A stretch of DNA of 7,127 nucleotides from Burkholderiaceae bacterium (GTDB lineage: Bacteria > Pseudomonadota > Gammaproteobacteria > Burkholderiales > Burkholderiaceae). The notes beneath the pieces were generated by a model. That model searched no databases. It saw nothing but the letters and a program-made list of their open reading frames with translations, and was not told where the DNA came from. Where the stretch lies: the NCBI GenBank assembly GCA_947380285.1, contig CANCQD010000109.1, positions 1-7,127 of the forward strand, given 5' to 3'. The first letter of the stretch is position 1; every line of letters begins with the position of its first letter. Below, in pieces: positions 1 to 6,854 of the stretch. The position numbers and the translations under genes are program-made.

Positions 1-3000
1 CATCAAGATTTGGTTTCAGAACGACTCGCCACTCTGTATGAATTACTGAATGGTAGTTGCGACATTGTTTTAGTTCCAGTGACAACCGCTTTGCAAAGAT
101 TGGGGCCGCCGAACTTTTTATCTGGCCATACTTTTTTCTTTCGGCAAGGCGACAAACTGAATGAAGCTGCACTAAAGCTGCAACTGCAACAAGCTGGCTA
201 TGATCCTGTGAGCGCTGTAATGCGTCCCGGTGAATACAGTATTCGGGGTGGCTTGTTTGATTTATTTCCTATGGGATCAAATCTGCCATACCGATTGGAT
301 CTCTTTGGTGATGAAATTGAACAGATTCGGGCGTTTGATCCGGATACGCAACGAAGTCTCTACCCTGTCAAGGAAGTCCGCCTTCTTCCTGGCCATGAGT
401 TTCCATTTGATGATGCTTCACGCACTGCTTTTAGAGGCCGCTGGAGAGAAGTATTTGAGGGTGATCCGAGTCGCTGCTCCATTTACAAAGATGCCAACTT
501 AGGCATACCTAGTGCAGGCATTGAATCCTACCTACCCCTCTTCTTTGAAGAGAAATCCAACCTTTTTGATTACTTTCCACGGTCAGGTGACCCTGTATGG
601 CTTGTCAGTATTGGTGATGTAGAAGAAACCATCAAAGGGTTTTGGAAGGACACACTTTCTCGTTATGAGTTCCTCAAGCACGATCTTGATCGCCCCATTC
701 TTCCTCCAAAAGAATTATTTCTGGATGTCGATGAATTTTTCACCACCTCTAAATCGTATGCACGACTAACACTAGAGAAAGAAGGCGCTGAAAAAAGTCA
801 ATTTCTAGCGGTACCGGATATTGCCGTGCATCGTCGCGATACTGATCCGATCAACCTATTGCGCAAAGTAGTGTCATCCGAAAAGTTTCGTGTATTAGTT
901 TGCAGCGACAGTGCAGGACGTAAAGAATCGATTCGACAACTCTTTGATGAAAGTAATTCGGTCGCCGGATTGGATGGCAAACCACTCTATCCGCTAAAGC
1001 CAGAGAGCTTTGACAGCATTGCCGAGTTTATTAAAAGCGAATCATTATTTGGATTGGTAACTGCACCGCTCTTTAATGGATTTTCATGGCCCGCTGAAAA
1101 TCTTCTGGTCATTACCGAGGCAGAGTTATTTACTACAACAGCACGACAGAGGCGTAAGGGCAAAAGTAATGAGAATGCTGATCCCGACATGCTTTTTAAG
1201 GATCTGTCTGAGCTAAAGATCGGCGATCCCGTAGTTCATGCTGAACATGGCATTGGTCGTTACCAGGGATTAGTGCTTCTGAATTTAGCTCCGCCTAAAG
1301 AGGCACCAATTTTTGAAGAGTTTTTGCATTTGCAATATTCAGGACAGGCAACTTTGTATGTTCCTGTTCAGCAATTACAAATGGTCACACGTTATGCAGG
1401 CTCTGACCCTGATTCAGCGCCACTGCATCAATTAGGTTCGGGCCAATGGGATAAGGCCAAACGCAAGGCCGCCCAACAAATTCGAGATACCGCAGCAGAG
1501 CTATTAGGTCTCTATGCGGCTAGAGCGATACGCAAGGGTCATGCTTTTGAATTCTCAGCCCATGACTATGCTGCTTTTGCAGAAAGCTTTGGCTTTGAGG
1601 AAACTCCAGACCAAGCCAATGCTATTGCAGCAGTCATTGGCGATATGACTAGCGGCACACCAATGGATCGCTTAGTTTGCGGTGATGTTGGTTTTGGGAA
1701 GACCGAAGTAGCGCTCCGAGCAAGCTTTGTTGCAGTCATGGGCGGCAAACAAGTCGCCATTTTGGCGCCAACCACCCTACTAGCTGAGCAACATGTGGCT
1801 ACCTGGAAAGATCGCTTTGCCGATTGGCCGGTCCGCATTGTGGAGTTGTCACGCTTTAAAACAACCAAGGAAATTAATGCAGCCCTAGAGGCCATTGCCA
1901 AAGGTGATGCAGACATCATTATTGGCACACATAAGTTACTTTCCAAGGAAACGCAATTTGCCAATCTTGGCCTAGTGATTGTGGACGAGGAACATCGCTT
2001 TGGAGTACGTCAAAAAGATGCTCTTAAGGCATTGCGTGCAGAAGTCGATATTCTGACGCTAACTGCTACACCCATCCCAAGAACCTTGGGCATGGCTATG
2101 GAAGGTTTACGTGAGTTTTCTATTATTGCCACTGCTCCACAGAAACGTCTGGCGATTAAGACCTTTGTTCGTCGCGAAGGAGATGGTGTTATTCGTGAGG
2201 CCGTGCTTCGTGAAATTAAACGTGGCGGCCAGGTCTACTTCCTGCATAACGAAGTTGAAACGATTCAGAATCGCAAGCATGCTTTACAAGAACTGATTCC
2301 GGAGGCGCGTATTAGTGTTGCGCACGGACAAATGCATGAACGCGAGCTGGAATCTGTCATGCGTGAATTTGTTACCCAGCGTACCAATATTTTGCTGTGT
2401 ACCACGATTATTGAGACTGGTATTGACGTACCCACAGCGAACACCATCATCATGCACCGCGCTGATAAGTTTGGTTTAGCCCAATTACACCAACTGCGTG
2501 GTCGCGTTGGCCGCTCACATCACCAGGCTTATGCTTATTTGCTAGTGCCGGATCCTGAGGCACTTAGCAAGCAAGCTCAGTTGCGTCTTAATGCCATTCA
2601 AGCCATGGAAGAGCTTGGCTCTGGCTTCTATTTAGCTATGCATGATCTAGAAATTCGGGGGGCCGGTGAGGTTCTAGGCGACAAACAATCCGGTGAAATT
2701 CATGAGATTGGCTTCCAGTTGTATACCGAGATGCTCAATCGTGCCGTTAAGTCCCTGCGCAGTGGAAAGGAGCCTGATTTACTTTCACCATTGCAAGCAA
2801 CCACCGATGTAAATCTCGGCGTTCCCGCTCTATTTCCGGAAGACTACTGCCCCGACGTTCACGAGCGTCTATCCTTATATAAACGTTTTGCTGGTACAAA
2901 TGATTTCTCAGAGCTGATGGGATTGCGTGAAGAATTGGTTGATCGTTTCGGGGACCTTCCCGATCAAGCTAAATCTTTTTATGAGACTCACCGTCTACGT

Positions 3001-3273
3001 TTAGAGATGACCGGTTTTGGAATTAAGAAGATTGATGCCACACCTGCATCTATACAGATTCAATTCATCCCAAATCCACCGATTGACCCGATGAAGATCA
3101 TTCAGCTCATCCAGTCCTCTAAGCATATTCAACTTAATGGCCAAGATAAGCTTAAGGTACTTCCTCAAAAAGATCGTGAATTTGAGAAGTTAGAACAACG
3201 CCTTGATGCCATACGCAATATCTTGCGAAGACTCAACGAATCAGCAGTATTGAGCTCTGCAAAAGTAAGTTAA
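1..3273 (+). CDS. mfd: Transcription-repair coupling factor Mfd (5'-truncated by window edge)
   Basis: Mfd is a cytosolic DNA translocase. It recognises RNA polymerase stalled at a lesion, pushes it off the template and recruits UvrA to start nucleotide excision repair. The reading frame is open from base 1 (His-Gln-Asp), so the gene begins outside the window. Aligned from memory to E. coli Mfd, about 83 residues are missing. Counting base 1 as residue 1, the UvrB-like UvrA-binding module covers roughly 1-240; Arg82, Arg98 and Phe102 match the UvrA-contacting Arg165, Arg181 and Phe185 of E. coli with a constant offset of 83. The RNA polymerase-interacting domain starts near 401 (IGDPVVHAEHGIGRY). 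The RecG-like motor follows, with Walker A GDVGFGKTE at 561, DEEH at 662, TATPIPRT at 688, QLRGRVGRS at 831-839 and the translocation motif HDLEIRGAGE at 881. The C-terminal autoinhibitory domain starts near 920. No frameshift or missing motif was seen. serB follows after 21 bp. Confidence 0.97.
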   Translation, partial: HQDLVSERLATLYELLNGSCDIVLVPVTTALQRLGPPNFLSGHTFFFRQGDKLNEAALKLQLQQAGYDPVSAVMRPGEYSIRGGLFDLFPMGSNLPYRLDLFGDEIEQIRAFDPDTQRSLYPVKEVRLLPGHEFPFDDASRTAFRGRWREVFEGDPSRCSIYKDANLGIPSAGIESYLPLFFEEKSNLFDYFPRSGDPVWLVSIGDVEETIKGFWKDTLSRYEFLKHDLDRPILPPKELFLDVDEFFTTSKSYARLTLEKEGAEKSQFLAVPDIAVHRRDTDPINLLRKVVSSEKFRVLVCSDSAGRKESIRQLFDESNSVAGLDGKPLYPLKPESFDSIAEFIKSESLFGLVTAPLFNGFSWPAENLLVITEAELFTTTARQRRKGKSNENADPDMLFKDLSELKIGDPVVHAEHGIGRYQGLVLLNLAPPKEAPIFEEFLHLQYSGQATLYVPVQQLQMVTRYAGSDPDSAPLHQLGSGQWDKAKRKAAQQIRDTAAELLGLYAARAIRKGHAFEFSAHDYAAFAESFGFEETPDQANAIAAVIGDMTSGTPMDRLVCGDVGFGKTEVALRASFVAVMGGKQVAILAPTTLLAEQHVATWKDRFADWPVRIVELSRFKTTKEINAALEAIAKGDADIIIGTHKLLSKETQFANLGLVIVDEEHRFGVRQKDALKALRAEVDILTLTATPIPRTLGMAMEGLREFSIIATAPQKRLAIKTFVRREGDGVIREAVLREIKRGGQVYFLHNEVETIQNRKHALQELIPEARISVAHGQMHERELESVMREFVTQRTNILLCTTIIETGIDVPTANTIIMHRADKFGLAQLHQLRGRVGRSHHQAYAYLLVPDPEALSKQAQLRLNAIQAMEELGSGFYLAMHDLEIRGAGEVLGDKQSGEIHEIGFQLYTEMLNRAVKSLRSGKEPDLLSPLQATTDVNLGVPALFPEDYCPDVHERLSLYKRFAGTNDFSELMGLREELVDRFGDLPDQAKSFYETHRLRLEMTGFGIKKIDATPASIQIQFIPNPPIDPMKIIQLIQSSKHIQLNGQDKLKVLPQKDREFEKLEQRLDAIRNILRRLNESAVLSSAKVS

Positions 3274-3287
3274 TAATCCGATTATTA
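3271..3287. repeat. 8-1-8 AT-rich palindrome over the mfd stop codon
   Basis: The bases TAATAATC, a single C, then GATTATTA form a perfect inverted repeat. Its left arm begins with the TAA stop codon of mfd, and its right end lies 7 bases before the serB start codon. As RNA it could only form a 7-pair, all A-U hairpin with a CCG loop, which would be weak, and no T-tract follows it. It may be a protein site, a weak mRNA structure influencing serB translation, or chance in AT-rich spacer sequence. The inverted repeat is seen directly; any function is inference. Confidence 0.25.
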
Positions 3288-3294
3288 TTGAGCT

Positions 3295-4185
3295 ATGCCT
3301 AATTACCAAGTTCTTGTTGCCCTGTCTAGAGAGCCTATTGCCGAGAAGCTGATCTTTTCATTAAAGGATCAAGCCTTAAAGCTGGGCATATCATTACACT
3401 CTAACGGCGGTCAAATTAGCAATGGAAGCTACTACTCCGAGCGTTTTGAAGCAAGCGCCCACCTGGATACAGTACAACGTGAGCAACTACGTACTATTGC
3501 AGCAAGCTTTAATGCCGACCTATGCTTTCTAAGGCCAGATCTATTGCCACAAGACATCCGCGTACTAGCGATGGATATGGATTCAACGTTGATTAATATT
3601 GAATGCATTGATGAGATTGCTGATTTCACAGGCAAGAAGTCCGCTGTAGCTGAAATTACCGAAGCTACTATGCGTGGTGAAATCAAAGACTTTAAAGAAA
3701 GCCTGAGAAGACGTGTTGCACTTTTAGAAGGTGTGCATGCTGATGCACTCGAATCCGTTTACAGAGAGCGCTTGAGCCCTAACCCTGGAGCAGCAGAGCT
3801 TTTAGCTGGGGCTCATGAACGTGGCTTGTACACCCTGCTTGTCTCAGGCGGGTTTACTTTCTTTACTGAAAAGTTACGTGAGCAATTAGGTTTTAAGCAA
3901 ACTCAGGCTAATACACTGGAGATTGTCGATGGCAAGCTTACCGGCAAGGTTCTTGGCGATATTGTCGATGGCGCAGCGAAGGCCGCCCATCTAAACGAAG
4001 CTTGTGCTCGCCTTAGCTGCACTAAAGCGAATGCCATCACCATGGGTGATGGTGCCAACGATCTGATGATGATGAATGGCTCTGGCATCAGCGTTGCATA
4101 CAAAGCAAAGCCTGTTGTCAAAGAAAAAGCCGATGCGGCTTTTGACCGAGTCGGCTTAGATGCTGCTTTACTACTGATCTCTTAG
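3295..4185 (+). CDS. serB: Phosphoserine phosphatase SerB
   Basis: SerB hydrolyses O-phospho-L-serine to L-serine and phosphate, the final step of the phosphorylated serine pathway, in the cytosol. The 296-residue product is close to usual family length. Residues 1 to about 85 form an ACT-like N-terminal domain. The HAD-superfamily phosphatase domain follows, with all motifs intact: motif I DMDST at 94-98 (Asp94 nucleophile, Asp96 general acid/base), the substrate-specificity stretch IECIDEIA just after it, motif II SGGFT at 184-188 (Ser184), Lys229 in VDGAAK, and motif III GDGAND at 251-256 (Asp252 and Asp256 for magnesium). A methionine follows the GDGANDL block where E. coli has proline, which should not affect catalysis. 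The ATG lies 21 bp after the mfd stop with no convincing Shine-Dalgarno sequence; a TGAG ends two bases before it, too close to be optimal. Translation may therefore depend on ribosomes leaving mfd. The downstream neighbour, a thiolase, converges on it. Confidence 0.97.
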   Translation: MPNYQVLVALSREPIAEKLIFSLKDQALKLGISLHSNGGQISNGSYYSERFEASAHLDTVQREQLRTIAASFNADLCFLRPDLLPQDIRVLAMDMDSTLINIECIDEIADFTGKKSAVAEITEATMRGEIKDFKESLRRRVALLEGVHADALESVYRERLSPNPGAAELLAGAHERGLYTLLVSGGFTFFTEKLREQLGFKQTQANTLEIVDGKLTGKVLGDIVDGAAKAAHLNEACARLSCTKANAITMGDGANDLMMMNGSGISVAYKAKPVVKEKADAAFDRVGLDAALLLIS

Positions 4186-4205
4186 GCTTGTACCCAAGAG
4201 ATCAG
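4174..4205. terminator. Strong hairpin straddling the serB stop codon (possible 3'-end structure)
   Basis: CTGATCTCTT (4174-4183) is perfectly complementary to AAGAGATCAG (4196-4205), giving a 10-pair stem. One A/C mismatch and two further G-C pairs inside it leave a six-base loop. The serB stop codon TAG (4183-4185) lies at the top of the left arm. The position between convergent genes fits a transcription-end or mRNA-protecting structure. No T-tract follows on either strand (GGTAATAG on the plus strand, AGTAGTAA on the minus strand), so it is not a canonical intrinsic terminator. The pairing is directly visible; the terminator role is inferred. Confidence 0.4.
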
Positions 4206-4217
4206 GGTAATAGTTAT

Positions 4218-4237
4218 GCGTCTATGTTTATAGACGC
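4218..4237. terminator. Hairpin spanning the thiolase stop codon (possible 3'-end structure)
   Basis: GCGTCTAT (4218-4225) pairs perfectly with ATAGACGC (4230-4237) around a four-base GTTT loop. The thiolase stop codon, read on the minus strand at 4230-4228, falls in the loop and first pair. This is the second hairpin in the same convergent gap, 12 bases from the first. A run of five A on the plus strand at 4240-4244 is on the wrong side to give a U-tract to either transcript, so intrinsic termination is unproven. It could instead block 3' exonuclease decay or act with the first hairpin to limit read-through from both directions. Confidence 0.35.
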
Positions 4238-5412
4238 TCAAAAATAGTAGCGATACCTTGACCACCACCAATACACATTGTTACCAAAGCATATTTACCT
4301 TGAACGCGGTGTAACTCATGGATTGCCTTAGTAGCAATCGCTGCGCCAGAACAGCCAATTGGATGACCCAAAGCGATTGCACCACCGTTGACGTTAGTCT
4401 TGGCTGGATCTAAACCTAAGCCCTTAGTAACCGCTAATGCTTGTGCTGCGAAGGCTTCATTAGATTCGATCACATCCATTTGATCTAATTTCAAGCCAGC
4501 ACGTTCAAGCGCAATTTTGGTTGCAGGAATTGGTCCTTCACCCATGATGTGGTTTGGAACACCAGCAACTGCATAAGACACCAAGCGAGCGATAGGCTTA
4601 TGACCAGCTTTCTTTGCTGTTTCAGCATCCGCCAATACAAAGAATGCGGCACCATCATTAATGCCTGATGCATTACCAGCCGTTACGGAACCACCCTCTT
4701 TTTTGAACACTGCCTTCATCTTGGCAAGCGTTTCCATCGTAGTTTCAGGCTTCACATGCTCATCGGTATCAAACACTACATCACCCTTACGAGTTTTAAT
4801 AGTGATTGGCACGATCTGAGATTTAAAGCGACCTTCTTTAATTGCATTGGCTGCACGACGATGAGATTCAACGGCCAGAGCATCTTGCTCATCACGTGTT
4901 AACTTCCATTTTTCAACGAGATTTTCTGCTGTAACGCCCATGTGACCAACACCAAATGGGTCGGTCAAAATACCAACCATCAAGTCGATCATTTTGGTAT
5001 CGCCCATGCGTGCACCACTGCGCATCGCTGGAGAGCCATACATGCCGCGGGACATTACTTCCACGCCACCGCCAATGCCATAGTCACAATCGCCCAACAT
5101 AATTTGCTGTGCGGTTGTAACAATTGCTTGCAAGCCAGAGCTACACAAACGATTTAATGCCATTGCCACTGATTCCATTGGCAGGCCAGCCTGGATCGAT
5201 GCGACACGGGCGACATAGCCATAGCGACTATCTGTAGGAATAGTGTTACCCACAGTGATGTAATTAATCAAAGCAGGATCTACGCCTGAACGTGCTACCG
5301 CCTCTTTCATCACGATACCGCCGAGCTCGGAAGGCTCAAAACTACTCAGAGCGCCATTAAAGGTACCAATTGCGGAACGAACTGCACTTAAGACAACGAC
5401 ATCACGACTCAT
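4228..5412 (-). CDS. Acetyl-CoA C-acyltransferase (thiolase, BktB-like)
   Basis: This is a biosynthetic-type thiolase that condenses acetyl-CoA with acetyl-CoA or a longer acyl-CoA to give a 3-ketoacyl-CoA, or runs the reverse thiolysis, in the cytosol. The 394 residues match the usual length. The catalytic set is complete: nucleophile Cys90 in NRLCSSGLQA, His350 in NGGAIALGHPIG and Cys380 in the C-terminal motif CIGGGQG; HMGVTAEN at 157-164 lies in the substrate loop. The C-terminus (YALVTMCIGGGQGIATIFERL) resembles Cupriavidus BktB more than PhaA, as recalled, so I call it BktB-like but give no symbol because substrate range cannot be read from sequence. The residue after Cys90 is Ser rather than the more common Gly, a variant also present in peroxisomal 3-ketoacyl-CoA thiolases. 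ATG at 5412 is preferred over an in-frame TTG at 5436 because AAAGGGG sits 6 bases upstream of the ATG. It may be read from its own promoter or through from rimO, 81 bp upstream. Confidence 0.95.
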   Translation of the reverse strand: MSRDVVVLSAVRSAIGTFNGALSSFEPSELGGIVMKEAVARSGVDPALINYITVGNTIPTDSRYGYVARVASIQAGLPMESVAMALNRLCSSGLQAIVTTAQQIMLGDCDYGIGGGVEVMSRGMYGSPAMRSGARMGDTKMIDLMVGILTDPFGVGHMGVTAENLVEKWKLTRDEQDALAVESHRRAANAIKEGRFKSQIVPITIKTRKGDVVFDTDEHVKPETTMETLAKMKAVFKKEGGSVTAGNASGINDGAAFFVLADAETAKKAGHKPIARLVSYAVAGVPNHIMGEGPIPATKIALERAGLKLDQMDVIESNEAFAAQALAVTKGLGLDPAKTNVNGGAIALGHPIGCSGAAIATKAIHELHRVQGKYALVTMCIGGGQGIATIFERL

Positions 5413-5418
5413 ATCAAT

Positions 5419-5425
5419 CCCCTTT
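5419..5425 (-). promoter_or_regulatory. Ribosome binding site of the thiolase gene
   Basis: On the minus strand AAAGGGG is followed by a six-base spacer (ATTGAT) and the ATG at 5412-5410. This is a good Shine-Dalgarno match at good spacing and decides the start. The alternative TTG start at 5436 would place this site inside the coding region and add eight residues (MGLAKGID) that do not belong to the thiolase fold. Confidence 0.85.
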
Positions 5426-5429
5426 GCTA

Positions 5430-5446
5430 AGCCCAATTATTGGGCT
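5430..5446. promoter_or_regulatory. 8-1-8 palindrome upstream of the thiolase gene (possible operator)
   Basis: AGCCCAAT, a single T, then ATTGGGCT form a perfect inverted repeat, 4 bases upstream of the thiolase ribosome binding site. On the minus strand its centre contains AATAAT, which matches the -10 consensus TATAAT at five of six positions, but no good -35 hexamer lies 16-18 bases upstream. A transcript starting just downstream would have a leader of under 20 bases. The dyad symmetry and position fit a repressor operator over a promoter, or a 7-pair hairpin in the leader of a rimO-thiolase read-through transcript. No T-tract follows on the minus strand, so it does not look like a terminator. 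The symmetry is seen; the role is inferred. Confidence 0.3.
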
Positions 5447-5493
5447 GACTTTGTACTAAATAAGTAATCCAACTAACAGTTTTATTGCATTCG

Positions 5494-6852
5494 TCAAGTT
5501 TCGGCTATTAGGTCATGCCCTTGGGAGCTTATGACGGTAGCCTTGATGATTTCACCGGCTCGATAGCGCTTAGAGGGCTTGCTAGGAGGCAAAACCCTCA
5601 CTAGACCATCAATTTCTGGGGCATCGCCAATCGTTCTGCCAATTCCGCCAGACTCATCTACCCGATCAATGATGACCTGAATACGCTTGCCTATTTTTTT
5701 TGCAAGCCGTTTTATGGAAATATCTTCGGCTTTAGCCATAAACCTGACACGCCGCTCTTCTCTAATTTCAGAAGGAATTGGGTTATCCAATTGGTTTGCT
5801 GTAGCCCCTTCAACGGGTGAGTAGGCAAAACAGCCAGCGCGATCAATTTGCGCCTCATCCAAGAAATTGAGAAGGTGTGCAAACTCTTCTTCAGTTTCTC
5901 CAGGAAAGCCTGCAATAAAGGTACTGCGAATAACCAAATCAGGACAAGCTTCGCGCCACGCTAAGATACGCTCCAAATTCTTCTCACCACTCGCAGGGCG
6001 CTTCATGCGTTTTAGGACATCCGGGTGTGAATGCTGCAACGGAATATCCAAGTAAGGCAGAACACCGTAGCCATACTCTGAAAACTCAGCCATCAAAGGC
6101 AACACATCATCCACATGCGGGTAGGGATAAACATAATGCAACCTCACCCAAGCCTGATACTCGCGAGCAATTTGATTTAAAGCATTTACCAAATCAAACA
6201 TTTTCGTTTTGACAGGCTTGCCATCCCAAAAGCCAGTGCGATATTGAATATCAACGCCATAAGCACTGGTGTCTTGTGAGACAACTAGCAACTCTTTAAC
6301 GCCAGACTCAAACAATCTTTTAGCTTCAAGTAACACTTCACCAATCGGCCGTGAAACTAAATCACCACGCATATTGGGAATGATGCAGAAAGTACAGCGA
6401 TGGTTACAACCTTCACTAATTTTGAGGTAGGCGTAATGCTTAGGAGTTAGCTTGACGCCAGTTGGAGGAACTAAATCCGTGAAAGGGTCATGCGGCTTAG
6501 GTAGATGCAAATGAATGGCTTGCATTACCTCATCGGTAGCATGAGGCCCAGTAACAGCGAGGACTTTAGGATGAATGCTCGAGATAAGATCACTACCGTC
6601 GGCATTTTTTCTGGCGCCTAGACATCCAGTCACAATGACTTTGCCATTTTCAGCAAGAGCCTCGCCAATAGCCGAAAGACTCTCTTCTACGGCGGAGTCG
6701 ATAAAGCCACAGGTATTCACAACTACAAGATCGGCGCCAGAGTAATCCTTGGCGGTCTCATATCCCTCAGCGCTCAATTGCGTCAGGATTAGTTCAGAGT
6801 CTACAAGCGCCTTAGGGCATCCTAAGGATACAAATCCAATTTTCCCAGCCAC
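5494..6852 (-). CDS. rimO: Ribosomal protein S12 methylthiotransferase RimO
   Basis: RimO is a radical-SAM iron-sulfur enzyme that adds a methylthio group to the conserved aspartate (Asp89 in E. coli numbering) of ribosomal protein S12. The 452 residues fit the family (about 440). The N-terminal UPF0004 domain carries the cluster ligands Cys12 ([10 protein letters not shown]), Cys48 (NTCGF) and Cys77 (TGCLGA). The radical-SAM domain has CxxxCxxC at Cys149, Cys153 and Cys156 ([11 protein letters not shown]). SPVEGATAN at 345-353 and GDAPEIDG at 409-416 are typical of RimO rather than of the tRNA enzyme MiaB. The TRAM domain covers about 385-452. The start is GTG, 2 bases after the phaR stop codon and without a clear Shine-Dalgarno sequence, so translation is probably coupled to phaR. 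The protein begins five residues before FVSLGCPK, as expected for the family, which supports this start. The thiolase gene lies 81 bp downstream on the same strand. Confidence 0.97.
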   Translation of the reverse strand: MAGKIGFVSLGCPKALVDSELILTQLSAEGYETAKDYSGADLVVVNTCGFIDSAVEESLSAIGEALAENGKVIVTGCLGARKNADGSDLISSIHPKVLAVTGPHATDEVMQAIHLHLPKPHDPFTDLVPPTGVKLTPKHYAYLKISEGCNHRCTFCIIPNMRGDLVSRPIGEVLLEAKRLFESGVKELLVVSQDTSAYGVDIQYRTGFWDGKPVKTKMFDLVNALNQIAREYQAWVRLHYVYPYPHVDDVLPLMAEFSEYGYGVLPYLDIPLQHSHPDVLKRMKRPASGEKNLERILAWREACPDLVIRSTFIAGFPGETEEEFAHLLNFLDEAQIDRAGCFAYSPVEGATANQLDNPIPSEIREERRVRFMAKAEDISIKRLAKKIGKRIQVIIDRVDESGGIGRTIGDAPEIDGLVRVLPPSKPSKRYRAGEIIKATVISSQGHDLIAET

Positions 6853-6854
6853 AA

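Noticed and set aside
10..12. TTG at base 10 as the start of mfd
   Set aside because: The frame is open to base 1 and the residues HQDLVSERL match an internal Mfd segment near residue 84 of E. coli Mfd, so the true start is outside the window.
1566..1964. 132-codon open frame on the minus strand inside mfd
   Set aside because: It lies opposite the conserved Mfd motor domain, which is intact on the plus strand; it has no recognisable domain and is a shadow of real coding sequence, as are the other short overlapping frames.
5413..5436. In-frame TTG start eight codons upstream of the thiolase ATG
   Set aside because: The AAAGGGG ribosome binding site lies between the two starts and serves the ATG; the extra residues overlap the palindromic leader and do not belong to the thiolase fold.
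5469..5497. TTGACG on the minus strand at the rimO stop codon as a -35 element for the thiolase
   Set aside because: At 15-18 base spacing the -10 hexamers (for example AGTTGG) match the consensus poorly, so no promoter can be supported.
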